Assembly (NCBI GenBank): GCA_964571965.1
Contig: CAZNFQ010000034.1
Location: 1 to 19,354, forward strand
Direction: 5' to 3'
From: Sabulitectum sp964571965
GTDB taxonomy: Bacteria; Fermentibacterota; Fermentibacteria; Fermentibacterales; JCC-6
DNA: 19,354 nt
This document shows, one piece after another, positions 1 to 6,414 of the stretch (its first letter is position 1; every line of letters starts with the position of its first letter). The notes beneath the pieces were generated by a model. The model had not been told where the DNA came from. It ran no database searches and saw only the letters and a list, made by a program, of their open reading frames with translations. The position numbers and the translations under genes were made by a program.

Positions 1-322
1 CAAGAAGAAAAGCCTGCGACCTGAGAGCAGGATTGGAAGAGGCAGTATACCTGGCTGAAACGGTGTGTGCGTCGGTGGGATTCCCCAGAGCAAGAAGAGC
101 CTCTGCCCGGCCCATTTCCCAGACAGGAGCATCAGGACTGCCAGGCTGCTGATCAAGGGCAGATTCGTAAAGGTCGAATGCTTCCTGAAAGTCTTCTTCC
201 GTGAGCATTCGAAGAGCCAGGGCAGCTTTCTCAGCCGCGGTGGCATTCTCATCCACATCCGGTCTGCATGAAGAAACGAATAGAAGGGCAAGCAAAACAA
301 AGATAACGTATTGAGTTCTCAA
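1..322 (-). CDS. Putative lipoprotein with helical repeats, partial (3' end outside window)
   Basis: This reading frame starts at a TTG (320-322) and runs without a stop to the window edge, giving 107 residues; its C-terminus lies outside. The start is supported by GGAGGA at 331-336, 8 bases upstream. The product opens with a hydrophobic signal segment ending in a lipobox, FVSSC, with the lipidated Cys at about residue 19. It should therefore be exported and anchored by lipid to a membrane. The rest is Ala- and Leu-rich and helical, with a pattern resembling tetratricopeptide repeats (for example EAFDLYESALDQQPGSPDA, about residues 56-74), as in outer-membrane assembly or scaffold lipoproteins. 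No family can be named from this fragment. It is easily missed because its start is TTG. It is separated from the foldase gene to its right by a terminator hairpin, so it has its own promoter region. Confidence 0.72.
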   Translation of the reverse strand, partial: MRTQYVIFVLLALLFVSSCRPDVDENATAAEKAALALRMLTEEDFQEAFDLYESALDQQPGSPDAPVWEMGRAEALLALGNPTDAHTVSARYTASSNPALRSQAFLL

Positions 323-364
323 AAGGCGTATCCTCCAGCTGTCTGCGTAAAAAGATCAGCATGA

Positions 365-393
365 AATATCTCTACAAACCGGAATTTCTGCAA
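365..393 (-). promoter_or_regulatory. Candidate sigma70-type promoter for the leftward lipoprotein gene
   Basis: On the minus strand TTGCAG (393-388) is followed, after exactly 17 bases, by GATATT (370-365). This is a partial match to -35/-10 elements. It would start transcription near 358 and leave a leader of about 36 bases before the TTG start at 322. The -35 element overlaps the T-rich tail of the terminator at 391-425, which would be a compact arrangement. The match is weak and based only on spacing and consensus. Confidence 0.3.
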
Positions 394-425
394 TATTAAA
401 GGGGCTCTCCGGTTGGAGAGCCCCT
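391..425 (-). terminator. Rho-independent terminator after the tandem foldase gene
   Basis: There is a perfect 11-bp inverted repeat (arms 400-410 and 415-425, AGGGGCTCTCC) with a 4-base loop. On the minus strand it is followed by the T-rich run TTTAATATT. It lies 20 bases past the stop of the 445-2430 gene and would end the leftward rpoZ-foldase transcript. Confidence 0.85.
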
Positions 426-444
426 GAAGATCACCTGCGGGATC

Positions 445-2430
445 CTATAGACTGTCAGTGTCTGCGGGAATGAACTGCTCTATGGGAACTTCCATGTTCT
501 CTATCATCCACTGGGCATCATCTGCAAGTTCCGACTGGGGATACTGATCCACGAGGATACGGAAAGATTCCCGTGCGGAGTCATAGTCACCCATCTGTTC
601 ACTGAAGGTGAAACCGATGAGGAACTGGGCCTGATCGCATCTTTCGTTGTCGGGGTATCTGTTGATGAAGAGCCTGAAATACGAAATGGCCGTTTCAGGA
701 TCGATTCCCATGGTTTCCTGGGCAAGGGTCATCAGACTGTCTGCGCCGATGCTTTCCGAAGGAAGGAATGCATCTTCGTTTATTTCCACCTTATACTTTT
801 CTCTGAGCTCAGGGAAGACGGTACCGTACAGGTATTCATTGACCAGATTGGGTCTGAGCGCAGCCTCTATGGATTCCCTGACCTCTTCAAGTGGTTTCAC
901 TCCTTCTTCAAGGGAATCTGTTACCTTGAACAGTGTGAATCCAAGATTGGTTCTGGATGGTCCGAAAACAGTACCGGGTTCAGCTGTGTATATGTCTCCT
1001 TCAATACCAAGTTCACCACTGATGTAGGGAAGAGGAGCGTTCATGGGAATCCAGCCGAGATCTCCCTGTGTCTGAACGGTGGGCTGGTGTGTGGAGAAAG
1101 CTGCCACTGCATCCTCGAAGGACATTTCATCCAGGGCGGCCCGGGCTTCAGCCATGGATTCTTCAGAGTCGGTTACGAGAATGGAAACCTTAACCTGCGG
1201 GTCCTGCCTGTATATGTCACCGGTGTGTTCCTGGTAATAGGCTGAAACCCTCTCTTCGGGTACATCCACCGCATCCACGACATATCTTTCGTAATAGGCC
1301 TGTATCAGAGCGCCCTTCAGGGTTTCCTCCGCCTGTTTTTCAGCCTGTTCCACCTGGGCGACAACCGAGCTGTCGGTGTCGAGACCCTCTGCAAGAGATG
1401 CAAGTCTCATGAGTTCCCGCTCAACCATGCTGTTAACGATAAGGGCTTTCCCCTCGGGTGTTTCATAGGTGGCGCGCTGATAAGGCGGGATAGCCTCGAG
1501 TTCCGCCGCTATGTCATCTTCGGTGATGGATTCATCACCAATGGTGGCATAAACACCTTCCACAGGTTCTTCATTTACGGTTACCTGGAACTCCTGGCGG
1601 AGTTCAGGCAGGAAAGTATTTCTGAAGTAATCGTTTACAAGAGCCGGCCTGAGCATGTCCTCGATGCCCGCACGGACGTCATCGATGGAGTCATAGGATT
1701 CCGGCTTCTGGTCTCTGACCAGGAAGATGTGTGTTCCCATGTTGGTCTCATAAGGAGGCAGAACAGTTCCCGGTTCAGTATTCAGGAGAAGGTCGAGAAG
1801 GACCGGATCCTCACTGATGAAGGGAATGTCAAGATTGTCTCCTGCCCAGCCCATGTCGCCGCCCTGGGAAGCGGTTGCAGAGTGCTCGCTCATGAGCACC
1901 GCAACGGAGTCGAAGGGAACACCGTCATCCAGCATACCCTGGGCTTCAGCAAGGGCAGAGTCGCTGGTGACGAGTATCTGGGAGACAAGTGCCTGGGGAT
2001 AGTTGTAGTAGACCTGCATATTGCGCTGGTAGTAGTCTTCCACCAGAGAGTCCGGTATTTCAACTCCTTCGATTATCCTTGTCTGGTAAAAAACCTGGCC
2101 CATTGCCCTGGTTCTTACTTCTTCGATCTGCTTTTCGGTGTTCCCAACCATTTCGAGAACCACCGAATCTTCTTCGAGACCGGCGTCCACAGCTGCCAGT
2201 ATGAGCAGTTCTCTCTCTATTATGTGATCGAGAAGTGCTCTTTTGCCCCTCAGGCTTTCGAAGGAGCCTCTCTGATAGGGCGGTATTCTGTTGATCTCGT
2301 TGTCTATATCTTCCATTGTAATGACGTTGCCGCCTACAATCGCCGCCTCTCCGGCGCTCAGCGGATCGGAACCGCATGCGGAAATAATAAGAAAAACGGA
2401 TGTAACGGCTATAAGGATGTTTCTTGTCAT
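445..2430 (-). CDS. Lipoprotein with two tandem SurA-like/parvulin peptidyl-prolyl isomerase units and a TPR-like tail
   Basis: This 661-residue protein is probably an envelope folding chaperone. It starts with a lipoprotein signal (IISAC, Cys about 19). Residues 30-288 and 295-552 are two copies of the same unit. Each has a SurA-type helical part with the shared motif IPPYQR, a parvulin-like segment with GD(M/L)GW, and a closing helix with PELR. Residues about 570-645 hold tetratricopeptide-like repeats (AISYFRLFINRYPDN, SARESFRILVDQYPQS) like those of YbgF/BamD-type proteins. Active parvulins usually keep two His residues. In unit 1 the first is Gln151 (SQILV) and only His234 (GTHIF) remains. 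In unit 2 both are missing (VSILV; Thr499 in GFTLF). Chaperone rather than isomerase activity is therefore likely (inference). The ATG lies behind an AGGGGG site and overlaps the rpoZ-like stop by 4 bases (ATGA), so translation is probably coupled. Confidence 0.88.
   Translation of the reverse strand: MTRNILIAVTSVFLIISACGSDPLSAGEAAIVGGNVITMEDIDNEINRIPPYQRGSFESLRGKRALLDHIIERELLILAAVDAGLEEDSVVLEMVGNTEKQIEEVRTRAMGQVFYQTRIIEGVEIPDSLVEDYYQRNMQVYYNYPQALVSQILVTSDSALAEAQGMLDDGVPFDSVAVLMSEHSATASQGGDMGWAGDNLDIPFISEDPVLLDLLLNTEPGTVLPPYETNMGTHIFLVRDQKPESYDSIDDVRAGIEDMLRPALVNDYFRNTFLPELRQEFQVTVNEEPVEGVYATIGDESITEDDIAAELEAIPPYQRATYETPEGKALIVNSMVERELMRLASLAEGLDTDSSVVAQVEQAEKQAEETLKGALIQAYYERYVVDAVDVPEERVSAYYQEHTGDIYRQDPQVKVSILVTDSEESMAEARAALDEMSFEDAVAAFSTHQPTVQTQGDLGWIPMNAPLPYISGELGIEGDIYTAEPGTVFGPSRTNLGFTLFKVTDSLEEGVKPLEEVRESIEAALRPNLVNEYLYGTVFPELREKYKVEINEDAFLPSESIGADSLMTLAQETMGIDPETAISYFRLFINRYPDNERCDQAQFLIGFTFSEQMGDYDSARESFRILVDQYPQSELADDAQWMIENMEVPIEQFIPADTDSL
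775..2343 (-). repeat. Intragenic tandem duplication of a SurA/parvulin unit
   Basis: Two consecutive segments of about 260 residues inside the foldase align along their length. Shared landmarks in order are IPPYQR (residues 49-54 and 314-319), a VERELM/IERELL helix, ILVT, GD(M/L)GW, EPGTV, RP(A/N)LVN and PELR. Similarity is clear in protein but much diverged, so this is an old duplication rather than a recent DNA repeat. Confidence 0.8.
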
Positions 2431-2660
2431 TGTTCTTTTACCCCCTGATTGTCATCTCCGGAAATTTCGTAGGCAATAAGCCCCTGGGAGAACTCTGCCA
2501 TTGCTGCCCTTACGGCATTCTGCTGTGAGTCCCTTATTTCTGGGACCAGACATGGAGCGCCGTCGCGAAGGGCTTTTACCCTTTTTGCCATGGCGAGGGC
2601 GAGCTTGTACTGGTTCTTGCTTTCGGCAGCTAGCTCTTCCACCTTTTCAAATGATTTCAT
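2427..2660 (-). CDS. rpoZ: DNA-directed RNA polymerase omega subunit (RpoZ-like)
   Basis: This 77-residue protein resembles the omega subunit of RNA polymerase, which helps beta' fold and assemble in the cytoplasm. Visible family features are NQYKLALAMAKRVKALRDGAP (about residues 16-36), matching the conserved NRF.LV..AA.RAR.L..G.P block, then LVPE and a helix ending in IAYE. The ATG at 2660 is chosen because GGAGG (2669-2673) lies 8 bases upstream. An in-frame GTG at 2675 overlaps that ribosome binding site and is probably not used. The stop overlaps the start of the foldase gene by 4 bases. Upstream lies the terminator of the 319-residue gene, so transcription most likely starts in 2661-2720. 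Omega is short and poorly conserved, so the call rests on one motif block and the length. Confidence 0.78.
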   Translation of the reverse strand: MKSFEKVEELAAESKNQYKLALAMAKRVKALRDGAPCLVPEIRDSQQNAVRAAMAEFSQGLIAYEISGDDNQGVKEQ

Positions 2661-2714
2661 ATTAAAAGCCTCCACAAATGTATCGGGTATGGTTTGGAAT
2701 ATTCGTAACCGGAA

Positions 2715-2762
2715 ATATATAAAAACGTACCCCGGAAGAGGGGAATTGTTCCTCTTCCGGGG
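2715..2762 (-). terminator. Rho-independent terminator after the 319-residue gene
   Basis: The arms CCCCGGAAGAGG (2730-2741) and CCTCTTCCGGGG (2751-2762) pair perfectly over 12 bp with a 9-base loop. On the minus strand the stem is followed by TACGTTTTTATATATTT. It sits about 20 bases after the stop at 2783 and separates that gene from the rpoZ-foldase pair. Confidence 0.85.
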
Positions 2763-2782
2763 TTGACTGCGTCAGACTTTCG

Positions 2783-3742
2783 CTATTCTCCTTCTCCGCC
2801 TGCTTCAGGAGAGTAGTACTGAGTGAGCATTTCCCATCTGGGTTCTTCCACCAGATCCACTTCCCTGAGTTCTGTCTTCAGGTATCCAAGGGCGGTGAGG
2901 TCCCAGTATTTTACCATGACGATATTGTCGTTATCTCCGGCGATGGCCCCGTCGGCTCTGCTGGGGAAGTTAAGGGGTTCGCGGTAGTAGACTTCAATCC
3001 TGGAAGAGTCAGGGTCTGAAGTGGTGTAGGCTATGAACCGCCAGGTCTGGACGTTTATCGAATCGCCTCTTGCATTACCCCTGCGATCCGGGTTTTCCCA
3101 GAAAGTGAGAAGGGTGTCTTCCACTGTTTCGAAAACGTACTCTCCGCCCAGCGGGTCGGAAAGCTCGAAAACGTTTATGTCGAGGTTCTCCAGTTCGGAG
3201 GGTTTGAGAACCACCGGATATCTGTTTGCAAGATATGAAGCCTGCTCTTCGGCAACTCGTATGAGGGCGGATCTAGAAACTTCGTAACGCTTGTTCACCG
3301 CGTATTCCGGGAAGGGAATCCGCTGGAAGGTTTCAAGCCAGTCGGCTTCCATGAAGAGAGAGTCCGGGAAGTCTTTGTCAACGAGACCTCCTACAACGCC
3401 GCCGTGCCTGTCAAGATTGGGGCAGGAAATCGCGAATTGTGTGCCCAGGGCCAGTTTGGGGTCGTAGTGATAGGTTGAATCGGTATATCCCGCAGCCTCT
3501 AGAGAAGGGCAGACAGCGGTGGTCTCGGGAAGACCGCTGTATACGATCAGAGAATCAATCGTTGGAGCGGGTGATCCGTTGAACATGTACATGTGGTCAA
3601 TGTTGGCTTCCGCAAGAGAGAGCATCTGAACTCGGCAGTTCTCGCGAGGAATTCTGTACATTTCTACCCGCTGGTGAATTCTGAAGATGAGCAACGCAGC
3701 AAGGAGCACAATCAGTACTCTCACAAGAACCTTTGAACCCAT
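2783..3742 (-). CDS. Membrane-anchored protein of unknown function with pilin-like Cys-Pro motifs
   Basis: I do not recognise this 319-residue protein. It has one N-terminal membrane helix (about residues 5-20) and a long soluble part, presumably outside the cytoplasm. Residues 36-110 contain Cys36, a stretch MYMFNGSPAPTIDSL, then Cys78-Pro and Cys107-Pro framing YHYDP and ending CPN..HGG. This spacing recalls the C-terminal part of type II/IV pseudopilins in some diderm phyla, where a Cys-Pro, a Tyr-rich strand and a second Cys before HG form a disulfide. However, there is no prepilin peptidase site (no G followed by FTLIE) at the N-terminus. Residues 120-319 are acidic and aromatic, with no motif I can name. 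The ATG has GGAGGGG upstream. A promoter candidate (3806-3835) and a terminator (2715-2762) bracket the gene, so it can be transcribed alone. Confidence 0.8.
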   Translation of the reverse strand: MGSKVLVRVLIVLLAALLIFRIHQRVEMYRIPRENCRVQMLSLAEANIDHMYMFNGSPAPTIDSLIVYSGLPETTAVCPSLEAAGYTDSTYHYDPKLALGTQFAISCPNLDRHGGVVGGLVDKDFPDSLFMEADWLETFQRIPFPEYAVNKRYEVSRSALIRVAEEQASYLANRYPVVLKPSELENLDINVFELSDPLGGEYVFETVEDTLLTFWENPDRRGNARGDSINVQTWRFIAYTTSDPDSSRIEVYYREPLNFPSRADGAIAGDNDNIVMVKYWDLTALGYLKTELREVDLVEEPRWEMLTQYYSPEAGGEGE

Positions 3743-3805
3743 TTAAACCCCTCCGAAAGGTATTTAACTATTGTTTATGTTTTCCGCCAAAAAGGCTGTC
3801 CTCGT

Positions 3806-3835
3806 AATTTACGACCGAAACTCTTACGGTGTCAA
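3806..3835 (-). promoter_or_regulatory. Candidate promoter for the 319-residue membrane protein
   Basis: On the minus strand a perfect TTGACA (3835-3830) precedes TAAATT (3811-3806) with an 18-base spacer. The -35 element overlaps the last codons of the ybbR-like gene. Transcription would start near 3799 and leave a leader of about 57 bases. Confidence 0.42.
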
Positions 3836-4513
3836 TAAGCCTTCGGACATGACAGCCATATTCGAAAAAGGCAAAGCAGGGTCAAAAACCTGCACCTTCA
3901 CCGAATCGCTTGAGTATGCAACCATATCTCCGCAAGGGGCAAGTGATGAGAAGTAGGGAGAAGATTCCGGCTGAACCGGCTCAGTTGATACGCTGTCTGT
4001 TCCAAGCACCGAACTTCCTGGACCGCTTATTGTTATGAAGCCCGGCTCGACAACGGCAAAGCGGAATCTTCCGGGGATGCCGTCGGTGAAAACCGGTGCT
4101 ACCGGCACCATGACGGAAACAAGCGTGTCAATATTACAGGTTATATGCGAGGGGGTTACACGTTCGATTGCAACCGCTCCCTCCGGGTTTATTGCTTCCG
4201 GATTAACATCAATCTCAAGAACGGCAGGGAAATCGTTTCCCGATTCCATCTGGTATTCAGCATCCACTGAGGACGGGATCCCCTTGAGCTGGAAGGAAAG
4301 CATTTCCCATCCCGAACCTGAGTATGTCACCGTGACCGAGTCGGCAGACATGGAAAGTATCACAAGGTTGCCGTTGGCGGTCAGCCTCACCGGAAGCTTT
4401 GCTTCAACCTGGAAAATTTCGGTGTTTACCGCGGTTCCCCAAATGATGAATCCTGCAAGCACAGCCAGTAAGATCCGGCTTGCCCGTTCAATTCCCTTCA
4501 GTTTTGTCTTCAT
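3824..4513 (-). CDS. YbbR-domain (CdaR-like) membrane-anchored protein
   Basis: This 229-residue protein has an N-terminal membrane helix (about residues 13-30, ILLAVLAGFIIWG) and an exported part with YbbR-type repeats. The clearest is about residues 120-185: ITCNIDTLVSVMVPVAPVF, then GF..VEPGFITISGPGS and TEPV. This matches the family pattern of a strand with VPV, a V.P..V.VSGP turn and a TEP end. YbbR proteins in Firmicutes are partners of the diadenylate cyclase CdaA, but no cyclase gene is seen here. The frame is open up to 4633, but the ATG at 4513 gives a normal signal-anchor start. Earlier starts would add a charged, family-atypical extension inside the DUF3467 gene. The chosen start overlaps that upstream gene by 26 bases, and its ribosome binding site is weak, suggesting coupled translation. 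Confidence 0.75.
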   Translation of the reverse strand: MKTKLKGIERASRILLAVLAGFIIWGTAVNTEIFQVEAKLPVRLTANGNLVILSMSADSVTVTYSGSGWEMLSFQLKGIPSSVDAEYQMESGNDFPAVLEIDVNPEAINPEGAVAIERVTPSHITCNIDTLVSVMVPVAPVFTDGIPGRFRFAVVEPGFITISGPGSSVLGTDSVSTEPVQPESSPYFSSLAPCGDMVAYSSDSVKVQVFDPALPFSNMAVMSEGLLTP

Positions 4514-4799
4514 TGCCCGGTGTGATGAAACCAATTGCGTTCTGGTCCCTGAGATCTTCAGCCAGATCTCCATTTTTTGCCTCCCAGGACTTGACCTGGG
4601 CAGTAAGCTGTTTCGCAAAGTTTTTTGCCGCATGGGGAGACATGATAACCCGGGACTTTAGATTTGCAGCAACTGAGCCGGGCATTACCCTGGCGAAATC
4701 AAGAACGAACTCTGCTCTGGAAAAGGCAACCAGAACCATATTGCTGTAGGTTCCGTCCACGTCTTCCGGTTTAACGTTGATTCTGGGTTTCTGTTTCAT
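4488..4799 (-). CDS. DUF3467 family protein
   Basis: This is a small, probably cytoplasmic protein of 103 residues in the DUF3467 family, whose function is unknown. The family core is visible as YSNMVLVAFSRAEFVLDFA (about residues 18-36), then LKSRVIMSPHAAKNFAKQL (about 47-65) and a short amphipathic helix. The ATG at 4799 follows a GGAAACGAGGAG purine tract. A TTG farther upstream (4844) would add 15 hydrophobic and basic residues before the family's usual start and has no better site. It is the first gene of the leftward cluster and overlaps the ybbR-like gene by 26 bases. I infer no function beyond the family. Confidence 0.85.
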   Translation of the reverse strand: MKQKPRINVKPEDVDGTYSNMVLVAFSRAEFVLDFARVMPGSVAANLKSRVIMSPHAAKNFAKQLTAQVKSWEAKNGDLAEDLRDQNAIGFITPGNEDKTEGN

Positions 4800-4943
4800 C
4801 TGCTCCTCGTTTCCTTTTCTGATGCCATATAATAAGAAAATCAAAGGGATTAATACAGCGCTGTGAGAGAATGATGTCCCCTGACGTGTTTTGCATTATT
4901 TTAGAACCGGAAAAAAGCGATTCCACTGAACCCGGAGGTGAAA
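4800..4943. promoter_or_regulatory. Divergent intergenic region between the DUF3467 gene and the heptose operon
   Basis: These 144 bases must hold promoters in both directions. They contain an AT-rich block at 4827-4841 (TATTAT on the minus strand) and another at 4893-4903 (CATTATTTT on the plus strand), each a plausible -10 area without a convincing -35. A perfect 10-bp palindrome ACAGCGCTGT lies at 4855-4864 between them and could be an operator, but one short palindrome is weak evidence. No riboswitch-like fold was recognised. Confidence 0.4.
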
Positions 4944-5939
4944 TTGATACCCGACAAGGATACCGCTGAACTTCTTCGGATGTTCCACGGGAAGAAAATA
5001 TCCGTTGTGGGAGATCTTGTCCTTGACCATTATCTGGAGGGCTCGGTTACCCGCATATCCCCTGAGGCCCCGGTTCCAGTGGTCTCTCTGGGGGATAATT
5101 CCGAAAAGTGGATACCCGGTGGCGCGGCGAATGTGGCCCTGAACGTTCTTTCACTGGGAGGGAAGCCTTTTCTTTCAGGGGTGATAGGAACGGACAAAGA
5201 GGGGGAGATACTGATCAGACTCCTTTCGGATGCAGGGGTGGATGTTTCCGCAGTCACGGAAGATCCCGCAAGACCTACCACGGTAAAAACAAGGGTAATG
5301 GGCAGGAACCACCAGCTTATAAGGATAGACAGGGAAAAAACCGGGGCGGTTCCGGCAGAAATCAGCGGCAGGATGTTCGACTCCCTGGAAAGACTTCTCC
5401 GATTCACCGATTCGGTGATAATAGAAGATTACAACAAGGGAGTGCTGACGAAACCTGTAATAGAGTGGATCATGGATAAGGCCCACAGCCGCCGGCTGCC
5501 TGTATCCGTGGATCCCAAACTGTGGAACTTCTGGGAGTACGGGGGAAGTTTTCTTTTCAAACCCAACAGGCATGAAGCCGGTGCTGCACTGGGAACCGTC
5601 ATCTCCTGCAGGGAAGAAGCAGAATCCGCTGCAGAAATCATTAGGGAACGGCTGAAAACAGATGCAGTTCTTCTTACCCTTGGTTCTGCAGGTTCGGTTC
5701 TTGCAGACGCCCACAGCAGCTCACCAAGGCACATCCCCGCGGTGGCAAGGCACGTTTACGACGTTTCCGGAGCGGGGGATTCAGTTATTGCCGTGATGGG
5801 ACTTGCCGCCTGCTGCCCGGTGGACATCTTCGACGCAGCCAGACTGGCAGGACTTGCCGCAGCTGCTGTCTGTTCCGAACCGGGTGTTTATGCGGTGAAA
5901 CCTGAAGACATAATCAGGGAGGCCTGCAGATTTGAATAG
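4944..5939 (+). CDS. hldA: D-glycero-beta-D-manno-heptose-7-phosphate kinase (HldE N-terminal domain type)
   Basis: This cytoplasmic PfkB-family sugar kinase of 331 residues phosphorylates heptose 7-phosphate at C1 in ADP-heptose synthesis. Family landmarks are VVGDLVLDHY (about 22-31), ISPEAPVP (38-45), PGGAANVALN (58-67), RNHQLIRID (about 121-129), VDPK and FKPN, and the ATP/catalytic motif DVSGAGDS with the catalytic Asp at about 279. It aligns along its length with the kinase half of E. coli HldE. The TTG at 4944 is preferred because GGAGG (4934-4938) lies 5 bases upstream. The in-frame GTG at 4938 overlaps that site and is probably a false start. The end overlaps the adenylyltransferase gene by 8 bases, so the two activities that are fused in E. 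coli are encoded here as separate, coupled genes. Its product feeds lipopolysaccharide core or other heptose-containing glycans. Confidence 0.93.
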   Translation: MIPDKDTAELLRMFHGKKISVVGDLVLDHYLEGSVTRISPEAPVPVVSLGDNSEKWIPGGAANVALNVLSLGGKPFLSGVIGTDKEGEILIRLLSDAGVDVSAVTEDPARPTTVKTRVMGRNHQLIRIDREKTGAVPAEISGRMFDSLERLLRFTDSVIIEDYNKGVLTKPVIEWIMDKAHSRRLPVSVDPKLWNFWEYGGSFLFKPNRHEAGAALGTVISCREEAESAAEIIRERLKTDAVLLTLGSAGSVLADAHSSSPRHIPAVARHVYDVSGAGDSVIAVMGLAACCPVDIFDAARLAGLAAAAVCSEPGVYAVKPEDIIREACRFE

Positions 5940-6414
5940 GAACCGTAACAGGGCCCCCGTTCTTACTTCCCGCGCCGCGGTTCAGTTCATCAGGTCCGGA
6001 AGGGCTGAAGGCCTTTCAGTGGTGTTTACCAACGGCTGTTTCGACATTCTTCATCCGGGACACCTCGAGATACTGGAAAAGGCTTCGAACATGGGGGATC
6101 TTCTTGTGGTTGGAGTGAACTCCGACGACTCGGTGAAGCGGCTGAAGGGTCCGGGAAGACCTGTTCAGCCCCTTGAAAACAGGGCTTCCGTGCTGTCATG
6201 CATCAGGTTCGTGGATTGTGTGGTACCCTTTGAAGAAGATACCCCCCTGGAACTCATAAGACTTCTTCTTCCGGATATCCTCGTTAAAGGGGGAGACTAC
6301 ACCCCTGAAACCGTAGTGGGTGCTGACGAAGTTGCCTCAAACGGCGGCACTGTCTGCATTGTGCCTCTTATCGAAGGTTTTTCAACCACAGGCATTCTCA
6401 GGGGAATGGATTAG
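5932..6414 (+). CDS. hldC: D-glycero-beta-D-manno-heptose 1-phosphate adenylyltransferase
   Basis: This 160-residue cytidylyltransferase-fold enzyme transfers AMP to heptose 1-phosphate, the next nucleotide-activation step after the kinase (a phosphatase acts between them). Visible motifs are FTNGCFDILHPGH (32-44) with the nucleotide-binding HxGH, GVNSDDSVKRLKG..RPV (about 71-88), VKGGDY (118-123) and GFSTT near the C-terminus, as in RfaE2/HldC. The start is a TTG at 5932 with GGGAGG 9 bases upstream, 8 bases inside the end of hldA. The stop overlaps the next gene by one base. GmhA, GmhB and the epimerase HldD are not in the window. Confidence 0.93.
   Translation: MNRNRNRAPVLTSRAAVQFIRSGRAEGLSVVFTNGCFDILHPGHLEILEKASNMGDLLVVGVNSDDSVKRLKGPGRPVQPLENRASVLSCIRFVDCVVPFEEDTPLELIRLLLPDILVKGGDYTPETVVGADEVASNGGTVCIVPLIEGFSTTGILRGMD

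Noticed and set aside
65..271. Plus-strand 68-codon frame at the left edge
   Set aside because: It is antisense to the TTG-initiated lipoprotein gene, which has a signal peptide and ribosome binding site, while this frame has neither.
1729..2448. Plus-strand open frame of 239 codons opposite the foldase gene
   Set aside because: It is antisense to a strongly supported lipoprotein gene, has no recognisable domain, and is rich in His and Cys as expected from reading the complement of biased codons.
4855..4864. Palindrome ACAGCGCTGT as a regulator binding site
   Set aside because: A single 10-bp palindrome is expected by chance at this scale, and no second copy was noticed. It is mentioned only inside the intergenic entry.
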